This document shows positions 24,060-36,050 of a DNA stretch of 64,000 nucleotides, in pieces; the first letter of the stretch is position 1; each line of letters starts with the position of its first letter. The notes under the pieces were generated by a model. It searched no databases and was not told the origin of the DNA. It was given only the letters and a program-made list of their open reading frames with translations. Position numbers and translations under genes: made by a program. The stretch spans positions 46,255,912 through 46,319,911 of the forward strand of contig OX579636.1 of assembly GCA_951230915.1 (NCBI GenBank), written 5' to 3'. The stretch comes from Antitrichia curtipendula. Its lineage: Eukaryota > Streptophyta > Bryopsida > Hypnales > Leucodontaceae.

Positions 24060-27000
24060 ATGGAGCGCAAGCGGCTTCTTCTGCCGGGGTTCATATCCCG
24101 CGAGCTTTGCCAGGTTTTGTTCTCATCCTCGCCTTCGATCTACAGTACAGTGAGAGCTCGTCAAGGCTTGAATTGTTAAGTTATTTCCTGAGGTGTAACC
24201 ATCGCGGCACGGATTGAAGCTGTTTTTCTTTGCCTCGGAACTTGCTGGCATCTTGCAAATTCTGCAGGATCGGGTTTGTGACGGATTGGCAGTAGAATGC
24301 TCAGCCTTTACTGATTTAGGGTTTTCGTTAGGGCTGCCCACATCATTTTTCTATTCCTCTTGAATGGTTCCGAGCTCTGCACATGGTTCTTGGTGCCCTA
24401 ATTTGGGACTTGTGACTTGCAGGAATTGGTGTTCATTCACAAAAGCTGCGGAGTAGTGGGATACCGGCCGCACGTCTTCAGCACGACGCTCTCACACCTG
24501 GTGGCAACGAACTCCGCCGGTCTCATCATGCCCTTCATAGCCCTGCGCGGTGCGCCATCTCCTCCGTCTTCACAACTGCCTGGGCTTCCTTGCACTTGTT
24601 CCTTCCTTCCTGTTTTAACGCTGTGTGTTGAGATCAGCTGCATTGCTTCCATTTAGACCCCTTCCCTTCTGAGCTTCGTTTTGAAACCCTTGACTTCGCT
24701 GCAGAGAAGGTAAAGGAGGCAGTTGAAGAGTTTTTTGGATGCGAATTTGAACTCTTCGTGGAATTCACTGGTTTAATCAGGTCAGCGCTGCCTCTTATTA
24801 CAGTGAAATTGGTATGAAAAGTTTTCAACAAAACTGTGGACACTTTAGTCTGGACGGAGGGAGTATGATATTAGGAGTGCATGAAAGCTCTAGAATGACC
24901 AACATTGTGTCCTTCAACCCTTGGAGCGACATTGGATTATAGTAGAGTCACTTGACTCTACTCCGTCCTGATAGTAGAGGGGGAAGGTTGCAGCTGGACG
25001 ACAGGTGCCAACATTGGATGGCACAGCGATGATAACCGGGATTACTTGCGACAACGGCATTTTTCGGTGTGTCCTAAACCTTAAACCCTAAATCTCAAAT
25101 TTCACATAATTTCACATAATTTGAGTTACAGTGAAGGTGCTAGAGTAGATCTTCTGATAACCATTCCGTGGGCTGATTCTGTGCCAGGCCGTTTGCTACT
25201 TGAACACACACGAGCAAGACTTCCGTGGTGGCCTGTTTCATTTTCAAGATGGCGAATTAGCTACAGTGATTCCGACTTTGGGGGTACGTGATTGTGACTG
25301 GCTACGCTTTGAGAAGATTTCAGCTTACTGGTTTGCACAATAGGGTTGAGTCCATTTTGATGTGGCCAGTTGAAATCTTGATTTCTCCTACGTGATCATG
25401 TGCAGACCGTCTTGGTCTACTCTGCTAATGAGGACAATGTTCATTCCGTTGATGAGGTTCGTTGCTGGCTTTCCAATTTTAGATCGTAAAATCTGTGTCA
25501 TAGTTGGTGAGTGGCTACATTCCGCTAGTAGAGGTATAGTACGTGTTCTGCAAACCTGATTGAAATTTCATGAGTCCTCGTTCTCCTTTTAGATCTATGT
25601 CTCTCCTGAGTTTTGCAGTTGATGTTACACCTAGTGTGTGTAGATTGGCAACGGCCAGTGGATGTTTACAGCTTATGCGGTTGCCTAAGCAGGTTGTAGA
25701 TGGGGAGCGGATCACAATGGCGTTATGGTTCACTCGGGACGCGACTCATGATGAAGACATGAAAATAATAGATCAACTAATAAACGTTATGCCCCTTCTT
25801 CACGACAAGCAAGATAAGTTATGTGGAGAAAACACCAGTATTGCCTCTCAGCCATCACAGGTGAACATGTTGAACTGAGGATCCAAATTCTTTAGGATTT
25901 GGTGCGAGGCTTGTTTGAAACATCTATGCACTCAATGTTGTTGCATTTACCTTAGTCTGCACATATCTTTAATAGCACAATTTATTAATAGGAGAACGAT
26001 TGATAAGAAGAGAACGCAAGTGTATCTTTAAAGACGACAAAATTGTAATTGCAGGCTCATATTCGAGATCATTTTTTACCACTGCCTGCTTCAAGCATGA
26101 TGTATTGGGTCAGCACCAGTAAAACGGAATCCAAAACTGGTCATGACGTTCGATGTGAATCTAGTTCTGCGGCTGAAAGGATTATCAAGGAGGAGGATCA
26201 AGGACATGATGTTCGTGTGGAACGGCTTGCATCTCTAGGCTACCAATGTGTTGTACAACAAGATGGTACTTTGCCACCCTCTTGCACCCTGTTTCTCTTG
26301 TATCACTCGGCTCAAGTATTATCAATTTGCAAATTGGCGTGTAAGGTTCATTAGCTTGTTTGAAATTAAATAACCTATTCTACGCGTGCAGTTGCAATGT
26401 AAAGAACGGAAAGTTAGGCTTTCAAGTTAGCTAAATACTGCTACTTGGTTGCTGTGGGTGGATTTAGCACTTCAAACCATTGGTGTAGGCAAAATCAGTT
26501 TGCTTGTCCAGAATTGGGGAGTGGAGGTAATGGGTGGAAATGAATGTAAATTTTCAAGTTAATCTGCGGGAGTTGCACCAATTCACGGACTGAACGTTTT
26601 TAGCGAGTGCATTCATTTAGGAACTCATTCCAGTTAGTAAATTGGCAGTCTTTACACAATCTATTTAGCCCTGCTTTTGAGTACGAAAACAGTTGAATTA
26701 GCAAATTTATCTCGGTGGTGCTTCTTCTTGTTGTGCAGATCAAAATAGCGTATTTGAAATGCCTGTGAGGCTGAAGTATCGACAGCAACATTTGACCTAC
26801 GAATTTGCAAATATTCTTCATGCATTGCAGGTAGTGTTCCTATCATCAGCACTAATTTATGTGACATGTAGAAGGTGGGTGTGGTAGTCTCCACACCATA
26901 TAATTAGCAACAGGATGGTGAGTCACTATAAGAAACTAGAGTTTTCCGTTGTCTAAGTTGACGGATTTTAGGTGATATCGAAGGTAACAACCTGCGTTTT

Positions 27001-27428
27001 TATGCCAACAATAACATCTTGACATTGGATGCTTCTGGCATTCATGCAAACACAACGGCTACCAAAAACAATTTTCTTCACATTCTAAACACCTTGCAAT
27101 CCCACAGGTAGTCCAATTCCATGAGTGGAGGAGCACTGGCACTGGCATGGCGCCCTGTAGCAGTTCCTCGTCCTGCACAGACCACCAACAAGTTGTGCAG
27201 GCCCCGAAGCAGGATGAATTCCAAAACTCCAAGAGACCGAGAACATCAAAATGGGCACCAAGTTGTTCATGTTATCAGCCCCTAGTTTCTGACAAGAACC
27301 TCGAGGAGACGATGGTGAAGCCCTGGGAAAACTACAGCGGTACACTGTTCACAAGGTTATTGCAAATGATTAGAGAATGGCAAAACATGGGATCATTATA
27401 TTCTAGAGAAATGCCTAAAGAGTGCTGA
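24060..27428 (+). CDS. Fe(II)/2-oxoglutarate-dependent oxygenase, plant prolyl-hydroxylase-like
   Basis: Ten exons, 422 residues: 24060-24113, 24423-24549, 24705-24780, 24994-25066, 25188-25283, 25406-25456, 25693-25860, 26055-26265, 26739-26830, 27108-27428; all phases agree. The fold is the double-stranded beta-helix of prolyl hydroxylase-type oxygenases. Seen: HKSCGVVGYRPHVFSTTLSH (25-44), FFGCEFELFVEFTGLI, iron ligands His96 and Asp98 in GWHSDDNRDY, GGLFHFQDGE, distal iron ligand His155 in NVHSVDE, and the 2-oxoglutarate-binding Arg165 in GERITMALWFTRD. These proteins hydroxylate with O2 and 2-oxoglutarate; the substrate of this plant group is, as far as I know, not settled. The first exon is short (18 codons) but fits the conserved start ahead of ELVFIHKS. 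The last exon adds a Ser/Lys-rich tail (from about 335). No signal peptide is evident. Introns carry a telomere-type repeat (25073) and a MITE half (26951). Confidence 0.93.
26951..27022. mobile_element. MITE family 2, half copy in oxygenase intron 9
   Basis: GTCTAAGTTGACGGATTTTA continuing through GGTGATATCGAAGGTAACAACC and TTTTTATGCCAACAATAACAT matches one arm of the palindrome at 21479-21597. The second arm is missing. Confidence 0.75.
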
Positions 27429-27470
27429 ACTATGAGCATTGACAAGTAACGTGTGTCATGTTCCAATAAT

Positions 27471-27551
27471 ACAAGGGAAGCTGTAACAATTCAGCTCCGC
27501 ATAGTTCAGCGTCCAAGTAACGTTGTGTCATACTGTTACAGCGTCCCTTGT
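27471..27551. repeat. Hairpin in the oxygenase 3' flank
   Basis: ACAAGGGAAGCTGTAACA (27471-27488) and TGTTACAGCGTCCCTTGT (27534-27551) pair with one mismatch over 18 bp around a 45-bp loop. Related direct repeats AAGTAACGTGTGTCAT (27444) and AAGTAACGTTGTGTCAT (27516) overlap the structure. It starts 43 bp after the stop codon, so it is probably transcribed in the 3' untranslated region. Confidence 0.65.
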
Positions 27552-30169
27552 CTTGTTCCTTTGAGATATATTATTCAAACTACCACTATGAATTGATAGT
27601 TTTGATGTGCAAGTTGTTGAGTCCCGGCCCAGAGGAAGAGGAAGGTGGTAAGGTGGTAAGGTAAGCCTGCCTATGACAGGCAGGCAGAATGAGTGTTTTG
27701 CCCTGTTTCCATTAGCAAATAAATTCAGATTTTTTTTCCATACAAGGACAAATGTGAGAAATGAAGAGAGCAACTGAATTTTTTTATTTTTTTTTGATAA
27801 AGTATGAATTTCTTATGAGTTTATGAAGTGCGTTGTTTGATTCGCCCAAAAGAGTCTCTAGACTATCCTAAAACCAGCAAACAATGTATGCATGATGGCC
27901 ATCCTACTACCTAAAGCAGTCACAATATTCCCTTTGTCCCTCTAAAAGCTTCCAAAAAACTTCTCTTCAAAGGATCACCTATATTTCTAGTCTTTGAGCC
28001 AATATCAAGAACCAGTAATCCATCCTTTGGATCTATGCAAAATCTCCAACATGTTTAGTTTGAATTTGTACAATTAAAATTTAAAAAAAACTGATACAAC
28101 TTATCAAAAAGTTGGCTTTGTGTTCAATTTAACCCCTAAAGGTCAAAGACTATATTTTCACCAAAACTGCTCAAAAACTGTTATTTCTAATACAAGTACC
28201 AAATTTTAGAAAAAAAAACATTTTTAGAAAAATGTAATAGTAGGATCTTGTATTATACTAGTTTGAGAAGTTGTGGAAAAAATTTCAGAAATTTCTACCA
28301 CGTGGATTGACAAAAATCCTTTTTTTGTCCCTGTAAAAATCTGTGCAGCTGCACTTCACCAGGTCACATTTGTATGAAAAAATGTCCAAAATGGTGGTTA
28401 CTCTTTGGATTCATTCTTCAAGGCAAGTTGGCTACATGCTTGAAAATTTTCAGATCATTTGAAATTGTAAAACATATAGAAAAAAAATAGTAAATAGAAA
28501 GAGGTAGAGAATATTCAAAACAAATTCCTAAAAGTTCAAAAAAAGCCTTGAGCATTTAGGGGTTAAAGGTTGATGGCAACAATGAGATTCTAGAAATATT
28601 TGCTCTCAACCTAAAATACTTGCAACAAAGAAACCTGGCCCCCTTAGTGAACAAATCTTCATAGCACCTAAGTATGTGATCACTGGAAATCATCTGAACC
28701 CATGACACTTCCAAAGTTGGTATGCCCAGTAACTCTCGCATCATCATTAACTTCTTCACGACAAATTAACATATGGAATCAGTAGACCGCGATGGTAATA
28801 TAAATGACATGTCATCTGGTGCTAAAGGCGCTTTGGCAACTCAAGAAATGCAACCACCACGATTTGCTTGAAAAATGGCAAAAGAGGTTTTTTGCAAACG
28901 CCAGCAGAAATTCAAAATTTAAGTATTACCATATCCAGATTTAACCCTTAAATGATGGACTGGTTACCGTGGAAATCATCTGTTTTGTCACCATGTGAAT
29001 TGTTGCATTAAAATAATGCAAAAGCACTCATTGGAAGACAAACTATTGTAGATGATCTTCCCTTTTCGCATAGAACTAGGTGGATGAATAGTTGCACTTT
29101 TGTCCTACATGGGGAGAGTCTTTGTCATTCATCAGCCATAAAACGTTCTCGGCGGCATTTATGGGTTAACCAATGTAGATATAAGGTAGAACTACCTAAT
29201 TCCGTCAGTGATTCAAATCCGTGGTCTACAACTTTGTCCCAATTCCGTCAAAAAAACATGCAAATCCACTTCAGATTCTGACAACAGTAGTTTATTAATG
29301 CTATTAAAAGATAACATGTCAATTAATGATTGGTGGATCTTCAAGTGCTATTAGATACATTGGAAAGCGGTATTGAGTTGTAAGAGGACGTTTATGAATC
29401 TAGTCTAGTAGCGGTTGTGCAATTTCACTTCAGAAATTTACAGAAATTACAATTTTTATCAAAAAATTATAATTCCACTTGGGTTTGACTCTTGAAACAA
29501 AAGCACACCTCTGAAAAATATGTGTCTTTCCTAGAGTTGGCCCCAATATAGTTAGATTGCGAATCGGGGTGGTAATGGGTAATTCTACCTTAATGAGGAT
29601 CAGATGTCAAGCTGCTAACAGATAGTGAATAGTCAGAGCCGCTTCATCTAAAAGTGCTGACAGAAAATGGTTGGAAGCAATGAGAATGATTCATTTAACA
29701 CATCAGCCTTCTTCAAAACATTTGGAACATAATCACCATCCATCAAAATCTGAACTCCTGAAATGAAAACTTAAATAATTTACAGCTTCGATTCTTTTAT
29801 AAAAATAGACTGAGAAAGGTGGGCCGTCTAGAATTAACAAAATAGTCAAGAACTACTTAAATTAGAATTCACAACACGTTCTCTGACAACAGATCAAAAT
29901 AAGGGGACCGAGGATTTCATTCGGAAGAAAAGACTTTGGTTTGGAGGAACAGAGCTCCAATCAGGTGGTGCATACAACATTTCGGACAAGGTTGGGACAA
30001 GGTTGGGACAAGGCAAGACACATTTAAAATGATGGGATTTATTAGCTGTGCACATGAAAAACGCATTATAACTATGGTTGCTTGGTAATCTTAAAAATAT
30101 GCAGATTTGACCTAGATCACTTATTTTACTGTCTGATGTGTAGGATTGCCATCTACAAGATGTTATATA
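27552..30169. other. AT-rich intergenic DNA, no gene
   Basis: No coding evidence. A small GCCTGCC/GGCAGGC hairpin is at 27666-27686, and GGGACAAGGTT is repeated in tandem near 29990. The rest is unrecognised AT-rich, probably repetitive sequence. Confidence 0.5.
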
Positions 30170-30473
30170 AAGGTAATCTGCTGTTAAAGCGACCATTTAA
30201 GAGGTGTTTGCCTTTTCGGGGAACCTAAACTCCTTGAAACAGTTTTCAGTTAATTTTTAGAGGAAGAAAAATGAAATTGGCATCTAACCCAAGTCGTTTC
30301 ATATTTTTTGGACCTTTGTGGAATTAGTTACAAATTTTTGAAGTTAAAACGCAGTGGTCACTAAAACCGACCACCTCCTGAAATGTAAACCGTTGATACA
30401 TTGAAGAAAGCAAAATGTACCTCTTTGCCATGTTCGGTTTTAGAGCCCGCTCACTTTTAGAGCAGACTACCTT
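30170..30473. mobile_element. MITE family 1, copy 2 (shortened)
   Basis: Begins AAGGTAATCTGCTGTTAAAG with GACCATTT following, and ends CACTTTTAGAGCAGACTACC TT. The interior GAGGAAGAAAAATGAAATTGG and CCAAGTCGTTTC aligns with copy 4 (32270-32320). About 110 bp shorter than copies 1 and 4. Confidence 0.7.
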
Positions 30474-30810
30474 AAGGTAAGAGGTTTGAACTGCATTCGT
30501 GCATTTAGAACCGCCCACCTTTAAAATGTAATGGTTTGTACATGTTGGTTTTTCATAGCTTTCAGTAATGTACAAACTGTGTACATATAGGGGGTAGGCG
30601 GTTTTGGAGCCCTGTGCCAGTTCAACTTCAAATTTTCATAACTAATTCTAGAAAGCTCCAAAAAATATGAAAACCACTTAGGTTATATGTCAAAACCACT
30701 TTTCTTCCAAGGAAAATTTATTTGGAAAATATTTCAAGAAGTTTGACCTCCTCAAAATTCACTTCCAGCCCTTAGATGGTTGATTTATGAACCTACTAGT
30801 GTACTACCTT
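30474..30810. mobile_element. MITE family 1, copy 3 (inverted, degenerate)
   Basis: Starts AAGGTAAGAGG immediately after copy 2 and ends GTACTACCTT at 30810. Its interior (AATATGAAAACCACTTAGGT near 30665) matches the reverse strand of copy 4. It appears to be a back-to-back second insertion or partial copy. Confidence 0.5.
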
Positions 30811-32176
30811 AGTAATTTTAATTCAAAAGTTTGATGCTGGCCTAATTTGGTGTTTGATGTAGCAAACATTTTTGGCACCAGGTTAGATCACTTGCTTACA
30901 CTAATTTTCTTTGCAATTTGTTCAAAGCACATTCTATTTTCCTACAAAGATTGACCACTTTACTTATCCAATTCTGTTTGAAATGAAATAGTTCCACGAG
31001 AAGATTTTTTTCTACTTTCTAAAAGGATGCATATGCTTATGGCATGTGACTCTACTCTTTGCAAAGTCAATCGTCTAGGTATCGGTAGCAAGGAAATCAT
31101 AATAGCAAAAATTCCAAGACCCGAAATTAGGTGTGGTCAAAATTGAAAAACAAACAAACAAATATTTGAGAGATATCATTGGTGGGAATCGCTATGCTCA
31201 GAGACTTGTGAGACAGTTGCAATGAAAATATGGGTTCACAACAAGAGACCGTTGTAAGCCAACCTAAACTTCATACAACTTTAGGCAGGTGTTTTTTTTA
31301 GGCAATTAAATGCCCAATTTCCTCAAAAAAAATTGGGCAGCTTCAAGCCTATAGAAAAAAAAAGGGTAAATGTGTAAAAAATGCCAAACTGTAACAACGG
31401 CCCTACACATTGTTGCCACAATGTTTCTAAAACCTCATTTCATCCATTTTGTAGAGCCAGCACATACAAAAATTGCATACAATAATTACATATTCAAAAT
31501 TGCATATCCAAAATTGGCCTTCTTCAATTCAAACCCCAATAATGAAGGAGCGACAAAACTCAAAAACTTCTTGAAGAAAAGCCACATAACCATTTGTCCG
31601 AAAACCAAAAAGAAAACCCTAACCTTAGGGTAGACATCCATTTCCGATTATGCACCGATTATTGCTCTACAAATTGTTGTATTTTCGACCAGGCTTCAAA
31701 GAATCACAAATTAGTCTAATAGAGGAAGGTGAGAAATATCAATACCAAATGGGAAGTTGACAACTAGAAGATTGATACCATATTTAGCATATCAACTATG
31801 AAAATCAAGCATTCTTAATTTTGTAACCAATAGTTGGTCGGAAATATGGTAGCCTATATGGCAAGTATAGGTGAAACAAAATTTGCACTTCAAAAATTTA
31901 TAGTAATTTTGTTTTGGGGAAAGAAAATTTGAAAAAATGTGAAATCCTACGGAAATGTATTTCTCCGCACACAGAAATTTTTACCTCATCATATTCACAG
32001 TGCAAATATGTGAAATTGCTTAAGTGAGCAGAAATGGGTGATCTCCCTTACTGAAAAGTTAGGAAGCATTCATCACTCCTATTCCATCAGGGGTGGTAGG
32101 GAAGTTGTTTAGGGGAAAAAAACTAAAAAAACTATACGTACTGAGAAAGAAGCTCCAACTCTCCACTTTGATCTAT
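30811..32176. other. AT-rich intergenic DNA, no gene
   Basis: No feature supported. The open frame at 31370-31633 (+) is Lys/Asn/Phe-rich, as expected of AT-rich non-coding DNA. Confidence 0.5.
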
Positions 32177-32588
32177 AAGGTAGTATGCTCTAAAACTGAC
32201 CATTCAAGGGCTGGTCTGCCTTTTTCATAGCTTTCTTTAGACAAAAGATTTTTTAGATCATTTTTCAGAGAAAGAAAAATAGATGTGGAACCTAGCACAA
32301 GTGGTTTTGTATTTTTCCAAGCATTTTTGAATTACTTAAAAAATTTTAAAGATTTGGGGCGTAGGCACCTATTTGTGAGCATAGGGCTTCTAAAATCCTT
32401 CCACTTGCAACTTCTAAAGAGATGTGAGAAAATCAAAGACGATGATTGGCTCTTGCAATAGAAAAATATTTTTTCTTCTAAGCATTCGATTGCTAAAGTA
32501 TTCCATTTGAGGATCACCCCATCTCCATTTTCCAGCTAAATATAGGATTGCTTTGAAGGAGAGGGTCACTTTTAGAGCATACTACCTT
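32177..32588. mobile_element. MITE family 1, copy 4
   Basis: 412 bp. Left end AAGGTAGTATGCTCTAAAAC; right end in reverse AAGGTAGTATGCTCTAAAAG. Almost the same length as copy 1 (414 bp). A target duplication is not clear. Confidence 0.8.
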
Positions 32589-32794
32589 AGCAATTACATT
32601 TGATAGTTGATGCACTTTGTGCTATAGGCACCATACTAAAGTCAAACCAAGGCTTTTGTCATTATCATATTCTATTCCATCATAATTTGAGCTTCCATCA
32701 CAAATACTCTTACTTGAACATCTATGAGTGGTAATCCTTGATCCTGGTTTTGAAACCACTAAAAGTAACTCATATCTTTTTTTATGCATTTTCT

Positions 32795-32890
32795 GTGACA
32801 TTCAATTGTTTTTATGTTATATTTGAGGTTACAACTAACATCTTGATGTTATGTCTAATATCATTGTTAACATAAAAATAGGTAGACATC
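32795..32890. mobile_element. MITE family 2, third copy (decayed)
   Basis: Read in reverse it carries TTTTTATGTTAACAATGATA and GAATGTCACAGAAAAT, matching the centre and end of the palindrome at 21479-21597. It also holds a perfect TAACATC-TT-GATGTTA hairpin. Confidence 0.5.
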
Positions 32891-35260
32891 TTAAAAAATG
32901 CGCCATAAAAAACACAGGTTTCTTCTAGTCAACATTACCATCATTGTCTAATCAGCTAAGTCATTATGTCTGAATAGGCTATTGCATGATCTCATCAAAT
33001 CCTTAAAATCAATTTGCAATAAAAATTATTAACATACAATCTCATTTGAGAGTTATCTATATTTCTTGAATAATTGGAGATTAATCCTCTACAAAAAAAT
33101 TACAACATCCGACTACCAAATAAGGATCAAACGTCAAAGTAACATCTTTGTGTAGCCCAAGATCCCTCCAACTCCATCAGGAAATAATAGTGGTTTCAAA
33201 ATTTGAAGCAAAATATCATCATGATAGGAGAAGTGATGACATGCTAGAATGGAGGATTACATAGCCAACATAGTAGTTGTCATTGTCTACAATATTGCAT
33301 GCATTGAGTGATAATCTATACAATCATGAGTTCAGACTAAGAGCAGGAATATTTTTTCAATGAAATGCTTAAGTTGATGAACATGAGATGGAATTTTTCA
33401 TTTTTTTTTTAAAACTATTTTGTTCGGCTAAAAATTGCTTAAATTAAATAGTCTTGTATTTGAAACCTGCATCAATTGAAGTTTAGGTGACAATTAAAGA
33501 CTTAAAGAAGGGGTCAAAGACACATCTAATTTTATTTTGTTGGTCAAAAGTGATCAACAATTAGATAAATATCTGTGAATGGATAGATTGAGATAGAATC
33601 AAAATGCATAATTGGCACTACAATTGTAGTTAGTTGCAATTTACTAAAGATATAAAAAATATAATTTGGACTGCTAATCATTGCGGTGTAGAGCTAGTGG
33701 TTGTTTCTCTCGGGAGTTTTCTGCAAGCCAGTGCTTGTATGTTCTTGTATGAAGCTTGTTTATTGATGTCACTACTATGGACCGTCTTCTTTCTTACAAT
33801 TGCTAGATTTTCATATGTTGTGCGAGTTGTTCAGGTGTGTCGTGACATTGTTGTGAATTATCTTTGATGATTACGTCAAGCTTTTGGAAAAAAAATTTAT
33901 ACAATATGTTTTTTCAGAGAGGTGGAAATGAGGTTCTCTTTAGGCCTGATAAAGTTGTGTGTTGAGCTTTTGTGATTATGTTATAAATCTATGAAGGATA
34001 TTTGATATAAATTTGTGAATTATCACTAACTATTGACTATTAATTGTTGACCAATTCAAAGACTAGCTTTTGTTGGGTGTTTTTGTCATGACCCTTGTTT
34101 CAACCTTTGAGGATGAATGCATTGATAGATGAAAGAATTTATGATGATTGTGTCATGACCTTCATATCATGACTACATTGGTATTCTTGCTTCACTTGTG
34201 TTTGATGTCCATAGTAGAATAGTGCTTGCAATGAAGTTTTTTTTTTAGATTGTGGAAACTTTGGTATATTCACAGGTACCACGCAATTGGAAACAACTCT
34301 AACTGATTTAAGCAAGCATATAACTTTGTGAGTCAATAGGGCTTTCTAGATGTCCAACTATCTTGTCACTTTTTGTTGTTCTTCTTGTAAAGCATTTTTG
34401 TGCCAATTATCAATATCTACCGGTTCCTCTCCATTTGAAAGAAAGTGACAACTATAAGATTTTTTTTTCTAAGATTGGCGGCATGAATGGCATAGAACAA
34501 TTGTATGATTTCCATAATTTTGAACATTAATACAGCTAATACACTGAATTGATTGTTTAGTGTGGAGTATGGTGGAATCAACCTTCAATTTGGATGAGTT
34601 TACAACAAGGTTGAGAATATTTGGTCAGCCTTGCATCCATTGTAAGAAAGTAAAACCACATGTAATTTGACAGACTACTTATTGGTCTTCATTGATCTTG
34701 AACTGATTTTGGCCTTGAAAGAAGGTTGAAAGAGGTCCCAGCTATTTTGCAAGTCTTGAATATAACTCCTTCAAACTTTGCGTCAACTACCAACAAGGTG
34801 TGGTTCTTAACCCCATAGAAGATTGAGAAGGAGGAATCATCGCATTTGACGTACTAGGCGCCAACCACACTACAATTTGAAAACGATGGTAATAGAAAAT
34901 GTGATTGTGCTAGACTTCAAATCTACAAAGACATTGTTCTATAGTCAGGGAGCACTTCTAATCCACATGATGTATCACGGATATAATTTAGAACCAGGAT
35001 TGTCTTGTTGGACATGTTTGGGGATATTGGTGATGTGTTGAACATTTAACATTCTATGTCGTATAGGACAAATGTCGAACAAGCGGAAATGAGGCGTCGC
35101 TTAGAAATTTAGGGCTTCAATTTTTTAACCCCGGGTTGCCCGAATTTGTCTTACGTGGCTGGTTGTCAAGAGTGACATGGAAAGAGAGAACCAAGTCATC
35201 TAGGGCGACTTTAGGTCAAAGTGCGTATAGGTCTGAGTTGGACGACCATGGGTCCCAAGA
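32891..35260. other. AT-rich intergenic DNA, no gene
   Basis: No coding evidence. The 33634-33867 (+) open frame is hydrophobic but unrecognised and probably chance. Confidence 0.45.
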
Positions 35261-35261
35261 T

Positions 35262-35357
35262 TAGGGCGACTTCATGTTTAGGGTGTAGGGCAACTTCATG
35301 TTTAGGGTGTAGGGCGACTTCATGTTTAGGGTGTAGGGCGACTTTGGGTTTAGGAGG
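35262..35357 (+). repeat. 24-bp tandem repeat, four units
   Basis: TAGGGCGACTTCATGTTTAG plus GGTG repeated at 35262, 35286, 35310 and, degenerately, 35334. Looser GGCGACTT relatives continue to about 35510, so the whole block seems to descend from this unit. It lies upstream of a TATA box and may be part of an LTR U3 region. Confidence 0.8.
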
Positions 35358-35849
35358 CAACTGCGGGTTTTGGGTCCACTAGGCAACCGCAAGACCAAGA
35401 TTCATGGGCAACTTCACCTGAAGGGGCGACCGCGGCTCTAGGAAGGGCAACCACGGGTTCCAGACGAGCGACTTTGGGTACTTCTAGGTGACTTCGGGTT
35501 TTGTAAGAGATGACTTCAACTCCCTACTAAATCTGCAGTCGCCTTTCACTGTGCCAAGTATACGCGCAATAACCCCTCATCGCAGTCTCTCATCCAAAGT
35601 CGTTACTAAACGCGGTCGTCCTGTACCAGCATTTGTCCATCCATGTTAGACCTATATGCGCCTGTGAATGTGTCGTGGGACCACCACATGGCATCCAAGT
35701 GGTCCGAGCAACAGAAGAATTTTCTTGGAAAAGTCAAAGGTCAGCTTGACTTTGTTGGACGTTGCGGAGGGTCTACTAAACATTGCGTGACGTTAGGGAC
35801 ATTGGATGTCGCGATGTGCGGGAAGACAACCCTATTTAGAACCCTCTCT

Positions 35850-36050
35850 AGGAAGCTTGTAGTTGAAGGAAGTTTCTTGAGAAACTTTCAAAGTAGCAAG
35901 AAGGTTTTAGAAGTTTCTAAAAGAACGTTCAAGCTAAAGAGAAGCTTTTAGAAGAACCTCATGGACATCCAAGCTAGAAGGAAGCTTTTTGAAAAGCTTC
36001 TCAAGTAGCGGAAGCTTTAGAAGAACCTCCTAGTTCGTAGTATAAATAGG
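35850..36050 (+). promoter_or_regulatory. LTR-like promoter with heat-shock-element-like motifs and TATA box
   Basis: TATAAATAGG at 36041-36050 is a strong plant TATA box. The 190 bp upstream is packed with GAA and TTC blocks spaced as in heat-shock elements: GGAAGTTTCTTGAGAAACTT near 35868, GAAGTTTC and GAACGTTC near 35910-35930, and the 9-bp palindrome GAAGCTTTTTGAAAAGCTTC at 35981-36000. Downstream (36060-36190) is a CT-rich leader. No protein-coding partner is recognisable, so this may be a solo or decayed LTR. Confidence 0.5.

Noticed and set aside
35262..35357. CRISPR-like array
   Set aside because: Units are contiguous without spacers, and the context is plant nuclear DNA.
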